Below are positions 37,074-44,603 of a stretch of 64,000 nucleotides of DNA, piece after piece. The stretch comes from Desulfallas thermosapovorans DSM 6562. GTDB lineage: Bacteria > Bacillota > Desulfotomaculia > Desulfotomaculales > Desulfallaceae. The notes beneath the pieces were generated by a model. The model was not told the DNA's origin. It searched no databases and saw only the letters and a program-made list of their open reading frames with translations. The stretch covers positions 163,606 through 227,605 of the forward strand of contig NZ_VNHM01000003.1 in the NCBI RefSeq assembly GCF_008124625.1, given 5' to 3'. The position numbers and the translations under genes were made by a program. Position 1 is the first letter of the stretch, and each line of letters opens with the position of its first letter.

Positions 37074-37976
37074 TTGGTGAAGATGAAACGCATCAACCGC
37101 ACCAACGATTACCTGTTCAAAAGGATATTCGGCTCGGAAGAAGGGAAGGATGCACTTATAGGTTTTCTAAACGCAGTGCTTAAACCACCGCCGGGGCAAG
37201 AGTTAACATCGGTGGAACTACTGGACCGGGAGCTGGACCCCAAATACCTGCTGGACAAAGCCGCCAGGCTTGACATTCTGGCCAAAACAGCCACCGGGAC
37301 ACTGGTGAATATAGAAGTACAGGTAGTAAACAAATATAACATTGACAAAAGGACCCTGTTTTACTGGGCGGGGCTTTACTACGGACAACTGGGCAGCGGC
37401 GAAGACTTTATCCACCTCAGAAAAACCATCACCATCAACCTGCTCGGCTTCAACTGGTTTGCAGATGCCGGTAAATACCACTATACATTTCACATCAGGG
37501 AAGACCAAACAGGCGAGTTATTAAACGACGACCTGGAAATCCATTTCCTTGAATTGAGGAAGATAGCCGGTCTAAAACGTAAACCGCAAAATGACCTGGA
37601 GGAATGGCTGCTTTACTTCAACAATATCCAGGGGGAAGAAATGGAGGAAATCGCCATGGGCAACCCGGGAATTCGCAAAGCTTTGACCATAGAGCAGATC
37701 TTCTTGAAGGATAAGAAAGAGCGCAGGCTGTACGAGCTCAGGGAAAAGGCTGTCAGGGATGAAATCTCCATGCTGGCCGGCGCAAGGGCCGAAGGCAGAG
37801 TTGATGCCATCTGTATGTTTCTTGATGTAAGATTTGGTAAAGCTTCACAAGGGTTGCAAAGAAAGGTAAGGTCCATCAGCAAATTAGAAGCCTTAGACAG
37901 AATTATCAACCAGATTTATACAGCCACATCGCTGGAGGATGCCGGGTCCATCGTTGATAATGCTATAACCCGTTAG
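37074..37976 (+). CDS. Rpn-family recombination-promoting nuclease / PD-(D/E)XK transposase-like
   Basis: 300 residues. RINRTNDYLFKRIFGSEEGKDALIGFLNAVL and the nuclease core ARLDILAKTATGTLVNIEVQV (D...ExQ catalytic motif) identify the PD-(D/E)XK family that includes RpnA and the PF12784 group. TLFYWAGLYYGQLGSGEDF follows. The C-terminal half is a charged, repeat-prone helix with GARAEGRVDAI. The TTG at 37074 is 7 bases after AGGGGG; a GTG at 37077 is possible. The family spreads by intragenomic duplication. Confidence 0.9.
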   Translation: MVKMKRINRTNDYLFKRIFGSEEGKDALIGFLNAVLKPPPGQELTSVELLDRELDPKYLLDKAARLDILAKTATGTLVNIEVQVVNKYNIDKRTLFYWAGLYYGQLGSGEDFIHLRKTITINLLGFNWFADAGKYHYTFHIREDQTGELLNDDLEIHFLELRKIAGLKRKPQNDLEEWLLYFNNIQGEEMEEIAMGNPGIRKALTIEQIFLKDKKERRLYELREKAVRDEISMLAGARAEGRVDAICMFLDVRFGKASQGLQRKVRSISKLEALDRIINQIYTATSLEDAGSIVDNAITR

Positions 37977-38369
37977 GAATGTAGTATAATTATAAACGGG
38001 GTAACACGAATACAAACTGCCTAACTTGGGTAATAACATTGACACCTTCGTATAGCTTGCCTTTATTGCTAGCAATAATAGCACCACCTGTTTTGACAAC
38101 CACAGAAAACAGTGTACAACACTTTTAAAGGCCCACCACAATCGTTTTTAGGTATGATTTTTTACCTTAGCCAGTTAATCAAACCGCAAATAAGGGCGTT
38201 TTTGCGCGTTTTAGGTATGGTTGTGGAAGGTATATAACCATTACTCTGGGAGAAGCCCTAACTGGCCTCTCCCTCGGCTTTTTGAACAGGTGCCAATTGC
38301 ATTAAAATAGCATTATTAAGGTTGCTTTATACTCAATTCCAATACTTACAAAAACCTGAAAACCTTATT
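37977..38369. other. Intergenic region after the Rpn-family gene
   Basis: No gene is visible. GGGAGA (38248-38253) and TCTCCC (38268-38273) form a hairpin followed by TCGGCTTTTT, a possible terminator. TTTTAGGTATG occurs twice (about 38147 and 38211). Nothing identifies the right end of the inserted segment. Confidence 0.45.
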
Positions 38370-38464
38370 TGGCGGAGAGAGTGGGATTCGAACCCACGAG
38401 ACCGCTACTAACGGTCTACTCGATTTCGAGTCGAGCGCCTTCGACCAGCTCAGCCATCTCTCCG
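38370..38464 (-). tRNA. tRNA-Ser (CGA)
   Basis: 95 nt with encoded CCA and long variable arm. The anticodon stem CTCGA/TCGAG encloses CTCGAAA, anticodon CGA (codon TCG). It is closely similar to the tRNA-Ser at 25472 in the acceptor and D stems. Confidence 0.97.
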
Positions 38465-38475
38465 CAATAAAACAT

Positions 38476-38934
38476 TTATTTTTTATTCTCCCTCAATTCC
38501 CTGAAGAAACGCTTTAAAATTGCCCGGCACTCATCCTCAAGTACACCGGACACCACTGCTACCTGGTGGTTTAAGCGTGGCTCCCTGACTATGTCCATAA
38601 TTGAATCCACAGCACCCGCCTTGGGATCCTGGGCACCGTATACCAGCGTTTGCACCCTGAATTGAATCATGGCCCCGGCACACATGGGACACGGTTCCAG
38701 CGTAACATAAAGTACACACCGGTTCAGTCGCCAATCACCAATATGGCGGGCCGCTTGCCTCAATGCTATTATTTCCGCATGGGCACTGCTGTCCACCAGT
38801 GTTTCCCGCAAATTGTGGCCCCGGCCAATAATCTTATCGTCCAGCACCACCACCGCACCTACGGGCACTTCACCTAAAGCGTATGCCTTTTCAGCTTCTG
38901 CCAGGGCTTCGCGCATATACCCGGCCTGGTTCAA
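38476..38934 (-). CDS. tadA: tRNA(adenine34) deaminase
   Basis: Converts A34 to inosine in tRNA-Arg(ACG). 152 residues with the zinc-binding and catalytic HAEIIAL (HAE) and PCPMCAGA (PCxxC) motifs. The TTG at 38934 follows AAAGGGG by about 8 bases and gives the normal N-terminus (YMREALAEAEKA). The longer open frame reads backward through the attL tRNA remnant and is an artefact. Its substrate tRNA-Arg(ACG) lies at 52402, originally a few hundred bp away before the element inserted. Confidence 0.95.
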   Translation of the reverse strand: MNQAGYMREALAEAEKAYALGEVPVGAVVVLDDKIIGRGHNLRETLVDSSAHAEIIALRQAARHIGDWRLNRCVLYVTLEPCPMCAGAMIQFRVQTLVYGAQDPKAGAVDSIMDIVREPRLNHQVAVVSGVLEDECRAILKRFFRELRENKK

Positions 38935-38958
38935 GTAAGGTTCCCCTTTAAAAAATAA

Positions 38959-39003
38959 TGGTGCGCCAGGAGGGACTCGAACCCCCGACACGCGGTTTAG
39001 GAA
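38959..39003. repeat. Left attachment-site repeat (attL), tRNA-Arg 3' end
   Basis: Identical over 45 bp to 52194-52238, covering CCA, acceptor 3' strand, T arm and part of the anticodon arm. To the left lies chromosomal tadA; to the right, sequence diverges (TGGG against ACCG). This is the displaced original tRNA 3' end. Confidence 0.95.
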
Positions 39004-39040
39004 TGGGAAAAATACCCTTTTTTATATTGGCGTAACTTTG

Positions 39041-39065
39041 CAAACCCTTGATATTACTGGGTTTG
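39041..39065. terminator. Hairpin near the left element end
   Basis: CAAACCC (39041-39047) pairs with GGGTTTG (39059-39065), followed by TTATTTTA on the plus strand. It may stop transcription entering or leaving the element. Confidence 0.45.
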
Positions 39066-39097
39066 TTATTTTATCCCATTGTTTCCGAGTGTCTTTT

Positions 39098-39149
39098 TTG
39101 GGAGCATTTTTTAATGTTTGCTCCCAATTTGCTCCCCGTCTGCTCCCAA
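39098..39149. promoter_or_regulatory. Arm-type integrase binding sites, left end
   Basis: TGCTCCCAA occurs at 39119-39127 and 39141-39149, with TGCTCCCC at 39130-39137 between, a regular 11-bp step. An inverted copy TTGGGAGCA is at 39098-39106. The same 9-mer occurs in an 11-bp pair at the right end. Confidence 0.7.
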
Positions 39150-39165
39150 TGCGCTCACCTGATAT

Positions 39166-39351
39166 TATACGACATATGCACAACCCAGTCAACACACGCC
39201 CACACCCTACCGCTGGTAAGGATGGCTTTGCTAACCCTCCCGCATCCTTCCCGCTGCTCTGGTGGCTGTCCCCTCGGCACCGGTTATCCCGCTCCACCCT
39301 GTGGGCCTCGTCGCGTTCGTCGGATGTGCTCGCTATTCAGTTTTACCCCGT
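39166..39351. other. GC-rich stretch without a clear gene
   Basis: This stretch just inside the element is richer in G+C than the DNA around it. Open frames cross it on both strands but lack ribosome-binding sites or protein-like patterns. I see nothing definite here. Confidence 0.4.
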
Positions 39352-39567
39352 TTAATAACCTTCCATCGCCCACAATTCTTCCCGAGTTTCCGCGTCAACG
39401 CCCGTATATATAGCCACGGTACGTAGGGCCTCGAACAGCCCGTTAATTAAGCCGTCGGGATAGGGATCGTTCCACATATTCATAGCAAGCGCAACCTCAT
39501 GCTTATGGCAGATGCTCCCGCAGATTTCCTGGTATATCTTTTCAAACACCGCCTGACAGGTATCCAT
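39352..39567 (-). CDS. Small element-encoded protein, 71 aa
   Basis: Starts MDTCQAVFEKIYQEICGSIC and continues as an acidic helical protein; AAGGAGGG lies 7 bases upstream of the ATG, strong support for translation. No family recognised. It is the last gene at the left end on the minus strand. Confidence 0.65.
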   Translation of the reverse strand: MDTCQAVFEKIYQEICGSICHKHEVALAMNMWNDPYPDGLINGLFEALRTVAIYTGVDAETREELWAMEGY

Positions 39568-39592
39568 ATTCTAACCCTCCTTTGTTGGTGGC

Positions 39593-39633
39593 AAATTCCA
39601 CAGCGCTGTGGAATTTCCAAGCGATTGGAAATT
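39593..39633. promoter_or_regulatory. Tandem palindromes upstream of the 71-aa gene
   Basis: A perfect 24-bp palindrome with centre AGCGCT (39593-39616, AAATTCCACAGC then its complement) is directly joined to a second hairpin AATTTCCAA-GCGA-TTGGAAATT (39612-39633). Related half-sites (GGAAAATTCCAC, AATTCGCC) follow to 39720. This looks like an operator array or a structured site. Confidence 0.55.
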
Positions 39634-39690
39634 TGAAAATATTGATCGCTCACTAAATTGGCTGCGGAAAATTCCACATCGATGCGTAAT

Positions 39691-39921
39691 TTACAAATTC
39701 GCCAGCGCTGTCCAATTCGCCATGTAAGTCTCCCCGATTTCCCGTTGCATATCCCGCATCACCGCAACAATGGCCGCAGCTGCGTCCTCTTTCTTATATA
39801 AGTCATCATTCATTAGGGAATTGGCTATTACGTGCAGTTCATTATGCCATTTCATGGGCAGGTGAATAGTGCTTGCTTTTTCTAGCTCAATCATCAGTTC
39901 AGCTTTTTCCTGTTCGGTCAT
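39691..39921 (-). CDS. Small element-encoded protein, 76 aa
   Basis: MTEQEKAELMIELEKAS start with AAAGGAGG 8 bases upstream. The product is helical, with an HLPMKWHNELHVIANSLMNDD segment, and I do not recognise it. It is divergent from the helix-turn-helix gene at 40136. Confidence 0.65.
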   Translation of the reverse strand: MTEQEKAELMIELEKASTIHLPMKWHNELHVIANSLMNDDLYKKEDAAAAIVAVMRDMQREIGETYMANWTALANL

Positions 39922-40034
39922 GTTTACGCCTCCTTTATTGTTTTGTAGGTATACCCCCTGTTGGCTTCAACGGTTTAGGTTTATATGCCGGTTAAACCGT
40001 TCAGGTCCCATACTCTTAACCCGGCTTTGTTGTA

Positions 40035-40061
40035 TCCTATTGTACAACAGTGTACAGGATG
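40035..40061. promoter_or_regulatory. Operator-like inverted repeat in the divergent region
   Basis: ATCCT and AGGAT flank two TGTACA-type palindromes (TTGTACAA and GTGTACAG) in 27 bp. It lies between the 76-aa gene and the HTH gene, so it is a plausible binding site for the HTH protein. Confidence 0.45.
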
Positions 40062-40086
40062 GTTCATTATATGTCAAGCGTCATTA

Positions 40087-40115
40087 TTGAATAATAACGT
40101 ATAACGTGGTATTAT
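40087..40115 (+). promoter_or_regulatory. Sigma-A promoter of the HTH gene
   Basis: TTGAAT (40087-40092), 17-bp spacer, TATTAT (40110-40115). The spacer contains the direct repeat ATAACGT-ATAACGT. Transcription would start about 40122, directly at the AGGAGG of the gene. Confidence 0.65.
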
Positions 40116-40135
40116 ATTGCACAGGAGGGATGCAC

Positions 40136-40300
40136 ATGGAGCAATATTACACGCCGCAAGAAGTTGCGGACAGTCTTAAAATAAACCTGCGAACAATATA
40201 TAGGTGGATTCGTGAGGGTAAACTAAACGCCGTTAAAGTAGGGGAATTATGGCGCATATCCGAATCCGAATTAAACCGCCTGTTAGGGGAAGAAAAATAA
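40136..40300 (+). CDS. Excisionase-family helix-turn-helix protein, 54 aa
   Basis: MEQYYTPQEVADSLKINLRT followed by IYRWIREGKLNAVKVGELWR is a MerR-like HTH_17 domain as found in excisionases and small regulators. The ATG at 40136 has AGGAGG 7 bases upstream. It is followed 11 bp later by a basic 55-aa protein gene. Confidence 0.85.
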   Translation: MEQYYTPQEVADSLKINLRTIYRWIREGKLNAVKVGELWRISESELNRLLGEEK

Positions 40301-40311
40301 GGGGGGATACA

Positions 40312-40479
40312 ATGGCACGGAAGAAGGATCCAATCAGCCAGACACGGGGGATATTGTACGGTGCGGCTAAACTGTTGGGTGACGTTAACGCCGTCAGAAA
40401 GGGGACTATAGGTAAGCGTATTGCCAGGAGGGCAGCGGGAAAGGCCACTGGCAGGCTGCTAGGTAAGCTATTCAAATAA
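40312..40479 (+). CDS. Small basic protein, 55 aa
   Basis: MARKKDPISQTRGILYGAAK and a C-terminal RRAAGKATGRLLGKLFK give a strongly basic helical protein. I have the impression of similar short proteins beside HTH genes in other Firmicutes, but no function is known to me. AGGGGGG lies before the ATG. It shares the operon with the HTH gene and is closed by a terminator. Confidence 0.7.
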   Translation: MARKKDPISQTRGILYGAAKLLGDVNAVRKGTIGKRIARRAAGKATGRLLGKLFK

Positions 40480-40488
40480 GACAAAATA

Positions 40489-40515
40489 AAACCCGGTCAG
40501 TGCCGGGTTGTTTTA
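40489..40515 (+). terminator. Terminator of the HTH/basic-protein operon
   Basis: AACCCGG and CCGGGTT form a stem around TCAGTG, followed by GTTTTATT. The minus-strand 35-aa frame at 40516 ends beside it. Confidence 0.85.
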
Positions 40516-40623
40516 TTAGTATTCGCTGCGGAAAATCCCGCCGCCAAAGGCAATGGACGTGCTGACTCGTTTACCCGTATCAATGGGTGCGTCACTGGGA
40601 CGGTCAATGGCTTTGGCGGCCAT
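40516..40623 (-). CDS. Possible 35-aa protein
   Basis: MAAKAIDRPSDAPIDTGKRV then STSIAFGGGIFRSEY. Its ATG overlaps the stop codon of the upstream ParB-like frame (TGATG), which suggests coupled translation. Too short to classify. Confidence 0.35.
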   Translation of the reverse strand: MAAKAIDRPSDAPIDTGKRVSTSIAFGGGIFRSEY

Positions 40624-40832
40624 CACTGCAGTTCGGGAATTAGGTCGTTGAGTTTGATAAGGCGTTCTGTAGTTCGTCTGCTTTCACCTATTACTTCGGC
40701 TATATCGTAGGTGGTTTTAGGTTCGCCATTTTGGCGAACCATCGAATACCGATTATTGCCATCCCTAATTCCCCAGTACTCCTTGAGAAGCTTAGCCCGT
40801 TTTGCTAGGCTACCCACACAACCGGCCTTCAT
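40623..40832 (-). CDS. ParB-like fragment, 69 aa
   Basis: The part KRAKLLKEYWGIR and DIAEVIGESRRTTERLIKLNDLIPELQ resembles the central helix-turn-helix of ParB/Spo0J-type phage proteins. The N-terminal nuclease-like domain and the C-terminal part are missing, so it is either a stand-alone HTH protein or the remnant of a larger gene. It overlaps the preceding small frame by ATGA. Confidence 0.55.
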   Translation of the reverse strand: MKAGCVGSLAKRAKLLKEYWGIRDGNNRYSMVRQNGEPKTTYDIAEVIGESRRTTERLIKLNDLIPELQ

Positions 40833-41002
40833 TTTTCCCGTTTAAGCATAGGGCAAATTTTCTCCAAGGTATTTATACCTGCCAGTTGATTGAATGCCCT
40901 TGTACGGCCTCCTGTAAAGCCAGGTAGATGGTCAACTTCAAGCCAGCCGCTGCCTTCAGGTGGACGGGTTCGTAGTACAAGAATATGATCGTGATGTTTC
41001 AT
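40829..41002 (-). CDS. Possible 57-aa protein upstream of the ParB-like gene
   Basis: MKHHDHILVLRTRPPEGSGW then LEVDHLPGFTGGRTRAFNQL. Its stop overlaps the next start (ATGA). No ribosome-binding site is visible, and a terminator hairpin lies just upstream, so its expression is doubtful. Family unknown. Confidence 0.4.
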   Translation of the reverse strand: MKHHDHILVLRTRPPEGSGWLEVDHLPGFTGGRTRAFNQLAGINTLEKICPMLKREK

Positions 41003-41477
41003 TCAAAAAAGCAAAAAACCCGGTTAATGCCGGGTTGGTCATTAGTTTCGTTTTTTGTTGGTTCTTTTCCTTTTTAAAAAATAATACCCTTAGCGCTAGG
41101 AATAAAGTAGCCAGACTTGCTATAATGGCGGAAGCTGAATTGCCATATTTAATAGCGAAGGCCGTTAGCCCAATTGCTGCAATCATTATAATAAATGCCA
41201 TCCATTGTGCTCGAATATCTCTTGCTGTTTCCGCCTTTAATGCAGTCATTTGCATTTCCCTTGTATGCTGCGAATCTAATTCAAAAACCTTTAATATGCG
41301 TTCCGGAGCATCAGGGACGACCTCCCCATACATACGAAGTATTTCCGGATGTGGAATTGGCCCTTCGAATTTTTGAGCAGTAATAACAGCCCCTTGTTTA
41401 TCCGGCTTATCTGGTTTATCTGGAGGTATAACTTCAACATTATTATTGTTATTAGCTTCTTTCAATTTCCTTCCCAA
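40956..41477 (-). CDS. DUF2335-like membrane protein
   Basis: The part PIPHPEILRMYGEVVPDAPERIL followed by two hydrophobic segments (WMAFIIMIAAIGLTAFAI, ASAIIASLATLFLALRVLFF) is typical of DUF2335. Start TTG. The last ~28 codons read through an intrinsic terminator (AACCCGG/CCGGGTT plus T run, 41034-41010). A stop (TAATGA) sits just before it in another frame, so the true end was probably near 41046 and a 1-base change may have extended the frame. Confidence 0.65.
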   Translation of the reverse strand: MGRKLKEANNNNNVEVIPPDKPDKPDKQGAVITAQKFEGPIPHPEILRMYGEVVPDAPERILKVFELDSQHTREMQMTALKAETARDIRAQWMAFIIMIAAIGLTAFAIKYGNSASAIIASLATLFLALRVLFFKKEKNQQKTKLMTNPALTGFFAFLNETSRSYSCTTNPST

Positions 41478-41655
41478 CTTTATCCACGGCTGATCTCAAT
41501 GATCTACCGGTATTGCTCCAATTATTGGACATAAGCTGTTTAGCATTTTGCGGCACATGTCGGCGGTAATCAGTATTGGGGAGTATAGAAAAAGGATAGG
41601 AACCACTTTTCAATGTTTTTTTAACTGATGAAATTAAAGCAGTAATGATACCCAC
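41452..41655 (-). CDS. Small hypothetical protein, 67 aa
   Basis: MGIITALISSVKKTLKSGSY start (GTG), overlapping the DUF2335 gene by 26 bp in another frame. Unknown family; the hydrophobic-amphipathic N-terminus could associate with the membrane. Confidence 0.4.
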   Translation of the reverse strand: MGIITALISSVKKTLKSGSYPFSILPNTDYRRHVPQNAKQLMSNNWSNTGRSLRSAVDKVGKEIERS

Positions 41656-41769
41656 CCCTTTCTGAAAAAACGTGCCTTTGTCTACTTTACAGTATTGTAT
41701 TATGTTTAGTTTATTTTTAGCAAGTTTGATATTAGAGGTAATCTTTTTAATACAAATGGGTTATCTCAA

Positions 41770-41806
41770 CCTTTCGGTGTTTTATTAAACAATATTCACC
41801 GAAAGG
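41770..41806. promoter_or_regulatory. Inverted repeat upstream of the 67-aa gene
   Basis: CCTTTCGGTG (41770-41779) and CACCGAAAGG (41797-41806) are perfect inverted repeats 17 bp apart in an A/T-rich region without genes (41656-41918). It may be an operator or a weak terminator. Confidence 0.45.
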
Positions 41807-41918
41807 CAGAAAGTGATACCTTTTTTGCATAAGTTTTAACATATTGTCCTAATCAGGCCTGTATGAACTACACACCTATCCCACCAGCAACAAAAAAGCG
41901 GGTGTTACCCCACTATAC

Positions 41919-42191
41919 TTATAAACCATACCCAAAATAATGGCGCACTGCTGCCCAGCTGTCCCAGGCAGGGCCTTTGCCCTTGGTGGTTCTCCTGGGC
42001 TTCTCTACCTCCGGCCAGTAGTGTGGGCAGGATACCACCACAAGGTTACCCTCAGCGCTCACCCCCGGCCTGGTCCTCATCCCAGGGACTGGCTCTGCCG
42101 GCCACCGACACAGGCAGTCCCATCCGGCCCGCTGACAGCTCCAGCAAAGGCTAGAAAACACCTCGTCATCTGATTCCACTTTTTGCGGCAT
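41919..42191 (-). CDS. Small cysteine-rich phage-type protein, about 90 aa
   Basis: SSLCWSCQRAGWDCLCRWPA then EPVPGM and SCPHYWPEVEKPRR. The CWxC...CxC start and a later CPxY resemble small putative zinc proteins of Firmicute phages. The Met at 42191 is chosen over 42257 because the homologous part starts there. It overlaps the ArpU-like gene by 115 bp in another frame. Confidence 0.6.
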   Translation of the reverse strand: MPQKVESDDEVFSSLCWSCQRAGWDCLCRWPAEPVPGMRTRPGVSAEGNLVVVSCPHYWPEVEKPRRTTKGKGPAWDSWAAVRHYFGYGL

Positions 42192-42520
42192 TCGCCGATA
42201 CACATCCCCGTATGACGTGCTACCCATTTCCAGTCTGTGCAAGTCCCACACCTCCACACGGTTAGAATCATTTCCCGCTCCAAAGGGGTTAGGGTATTCA
42301 TAAACGCCACCACTTTATCAAGGGCCTTACTGGTTTCACCCAAGTCAGCCAGCATTACACCTTTACTTGCAGTGGGGTCAGCATGGCCACCGGTGCCATG
42401 CCGCCCGGTGTTGGCCAGGCTGGAAACGTGGCTCCCCAGTAATAACTCCCGCCGGTCCGCGATTCGCCTGTAAAGAACGGGATAGTACATAAGCAGTGCC
42501 TTTGCAGTTTTATAGTTCAC
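42077..42520 (-). CDS. ArpU/DUF1492-like late transcription regulator
   Basis: MNYKTAKALLMYYPVLYRRIADR and LTPLEREMILTVWRCGTCTDWKWVARHTGMCIGECRKKW fit the sigma-70-region-4-like phage regulators (ArpU, DUF1492). The HTH is in the expected place; the last ~30 residues overlap the next gene and look unconserved. GTG start with GGGGAGGA upstream, 24 bp after the tape-measure gene. In phages it usually drives late genes; here it lies at the end of the structural cluster. Confidence 0.75.
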   Translation of the reverse strand: MNYKTAKALLMYYPVLYRRIADRRELLLGSHVSSLANTGRHGTGGHADPTASKGVMLADLGETSKALDKVVAFMNTLTPLEREMILTVWRCGTCTDWKWVARHTGMCIGECRKKWNQMTRCFLAFAGAVSGPDGTACVGGRQSQSLG

Positions 42521-42544
42521 CAGCAGTTCCTCCCCGGGCTAATC

Positions 42545-44572
42545 TTAGGTCAGGCCCACCTTTAAAGATACCATCTTCCAATAATCCTCCATCAAGGCCC
42601 AGTGGTTCTTTCTCTGTTCTTTCTTGATTATTGCCACCAGCTTCTTCATATCCGCCTCACTACCGGTGCCATGGTATTCAATAGTGATGTGAGAATTAAA
42701 CACAGGGGAACCTCCACTTGCAGAAGCATAATGCAACGAACGGGGTAAACCTGTATCCAATGGGTTAACCTGCGCCCCTCGGGGGAGGTTAACAAGCTCC
42801 GGGCCACGTTCACCAACCAATGCCAAACCAGGGGAAGTAATGATGCCACCGGCGGCTAACATGGGTATTTTAGGTATATTAAGGCCAAACGATTGGCCAC
42901 CATAAATAGGCACCCAGTCCGGTATATCAACACTTAGTCCGTTCAGGGCCCCAATAACTCCATTAATCCCACCTATCACACTATTCGCCATACCCTTGGC
43001 ACCGGCACCGATTGAATCAAATACACCTAATATCCAGCCTTTAACCTCGTCCCAGTTCTGGTATAGCTGGTACCCAGCATAGCCAAGGCCAGCTATAATT
43101 CCGATAGCACCGCCAGCAATGCCGACTACAACTCCTAATGCTCGTCCGAAACCAAGTACCAGGGGGCCAGTTGTGCGGAAAAATGTTCCCACAGGAGCAA
43201 GTCTTGGGCCAAGGCCACCGGGTAACTCACGGACTCTACCCAGGCCGCCAGCGCCCAAAAATGCTCCAACAGCGGGAAGGGCAGCTCCGATTGCCTCACT
43301 CAAACCACCAAAAGCACCACCGGCAATGCTATCCAGTTCCGCACTGAAACTGCGCCAGCCGGATTTCATAGTGTTTAAAACTCCTTCGTTGCGAACACCT
43401 AAATCCTCCACGTTGCCACCCAGGTCATCATATCCTTTACTAATCTGCTCAAACACAGGTAGCATAGCAGGCCCCTGGTCGTCCCAAAGTCCACCAAACA
43501 GCTCCAGGCCTATTGCCTCTTGCAGGCCCTTGTCTTTTAATTCAACAAACCGTCCAAGTATTCCCTGTGCGGCCTCCCAGCCTTCCTCACCACCCTGGAC
43601 AATATCTTTCCGCCATTGTTCCACCTGTTCAGCGGTTCCAAGGAAACCCAGTGTTTCAATTTTTCCTTCGTCCCCGGTTCTAATCCCGGCTAAAAACTCT
43701 GTGGCAATACTGTCGCCTATCTTATCCATTACATAAATGGTATCCTCACCGCCGGCAATCATGGCGGCAAAGAAATCGTTTGCTGACACCCCAGCCGCTG
43801 CCCACCGGGCACCGTATTCCTCCGTTTGGTCTAATAATTCATCAAATAGTCGGGGGCTTAATTTCTGTGAGGCTGTAGTAAATATATTAAATGCATCTTC
43901 AGGGGTTTTTATATCTTCAAATCGGTTAGTTAATAGCTTTGCATCCTGACCGATTCTGTCTATTTCAACACCTGTTTGCTGGAATATCATGGCCATATTA
44001 GCGCCTAATCTTTGGGCTCCTTCGCCGATCTCGTCAAAGTACCGATTAGCTGTTACCACACTTTCAAAGGCTACCTCTTTACTTATGTCAGGTATATCTG
44101 ACCAAACGGCTTTTATGGCACCTTTAAGGCCAGATGCAACACCTGCATCAACGCCCAAGCCCGCCTGAAGCTCACGCTCCATTTGAGCAAATGAGGTAAT
44201 ATCAAGGCCAACCGTTGCGCCAACTGCACCGCCACCGATACCACCGGCCAGGCTGCCCAGGTCAATGTCACTCAGTGCTCTGTCGGTCTGCCGGGCCTCT
44301 TGCTGTACCCGGTCAAGTTCCCTGCGCAATTCTTCAACTTCATTTTGCAAGTTGTTAAAATTGCGGATACTTTGGGACGTGTCAATGCGCGGGTCCGGCA
44401 GACCGCGGATAGAAGTGCCAACGTTATTAATCACCCGGTCAATATCCGTCCCCATATCCCGGAAATTATCTGCAATACGGTCGATTATTCGGTCACCTTC
44501 GCGTTGCGCCCTTCGAAGGCCACCAACGTCTACTCTGAATCCTATTTCGTTTACCAGTTCACGTAATGCCAT
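42545..44572 (-). CDS. Phage tail tape-measure-like protein
   Basis: 675 residues. An N-terminal coiled coil (NLQNEVEELRRELDRVQQEA) and a Gly-rich segment (GSLAGGIGGGAVGATVG) are followed by a PhageMin_Tail-like domain about 130-400. Hydrophobic Gly-rich stretches (about 440-530) and a C-terminal part AAGGIITSPGLALVGERGPELV, common in tape-measure proteins, complete it. No tail tube, assembly chaperone or baseplate gene accompanies it. A hairpin (44604-44630) separates it from the capsid gene. Confidence 0.82.
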   Translation of the reverse strand: MALRELVNEIGFRVDVGGLRRAQREGDRIIDRIADNFRDMGTDIDRVINNVGTSIRGLPDPRIDTSQSIRNFNNLQNEVEELRRELDRVQQEARQTDRALSDIDLGSLAGGIGGGAVGATVGLDITSFAQMERELQAGLGVDAGVASGLKGAIKAVWSDIPDISKEVAFESVVTANRYFDEIGEGAQRLGANMAMIFQQTGVEIDRIGQDAKLLTNRFEDIKTPEDAFNIFTTASQKLSPRLFDELLDQTEEYGARWAAAGVSANDFFAAMIAGGEDTIYVMDKIGDSIATEFLAGIRTGDEGKIETLGFLGTAEQVEQWRKDIVQGGEEGWEAAQGILGRFVELKDKGLQEAIGLELFGGLWDDQGPAMLPVFEQISKGYDDLGGNVEDLGVRNEGVLNTMKSGWRSFSAELDSIAGGAFGGLSEAIGAALPAVGAFLGAGGLGRVRELPGGLGPRLAPVGTFFRTTGPLVLGFGRALGVVVGIAGGAIGIIAGLGYAGYQLYQNWDEVKGWILGVFDSIGAGAKGMANSVIGGINGVIGALNGLSVDIPDWVPIYGGQSFGLNIPKIPMLAAGGIITSPGLALVGERGPELVNLPRGAQVNPLDTGLPRSLHYASASGGSPVFNSHITIEYHGTGSEADMKKLVAIIKKEQRKNHWALMEDYWKMVSLKVGLT

Positions 44573-44603
44573 TCTTTATCACTCCTTTTTTAACTCCTAC
44601 CGG

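Noticed and set aside
38935..38991. Longer N-terminus for TadA (starting MSGVRVPPGAPLF)
   Set aside because: This part is the translated attL remnant of tRNA-Arg; the TTG at 38934 has the ribosome-binding site and the normal TadA start.
39022..39413. Overlapping open frames on both strands at the left element end
   Set aside because: They cross the arm-type sites and a GC-rich stretch without ribosome-binding sites or protein-like patterns.
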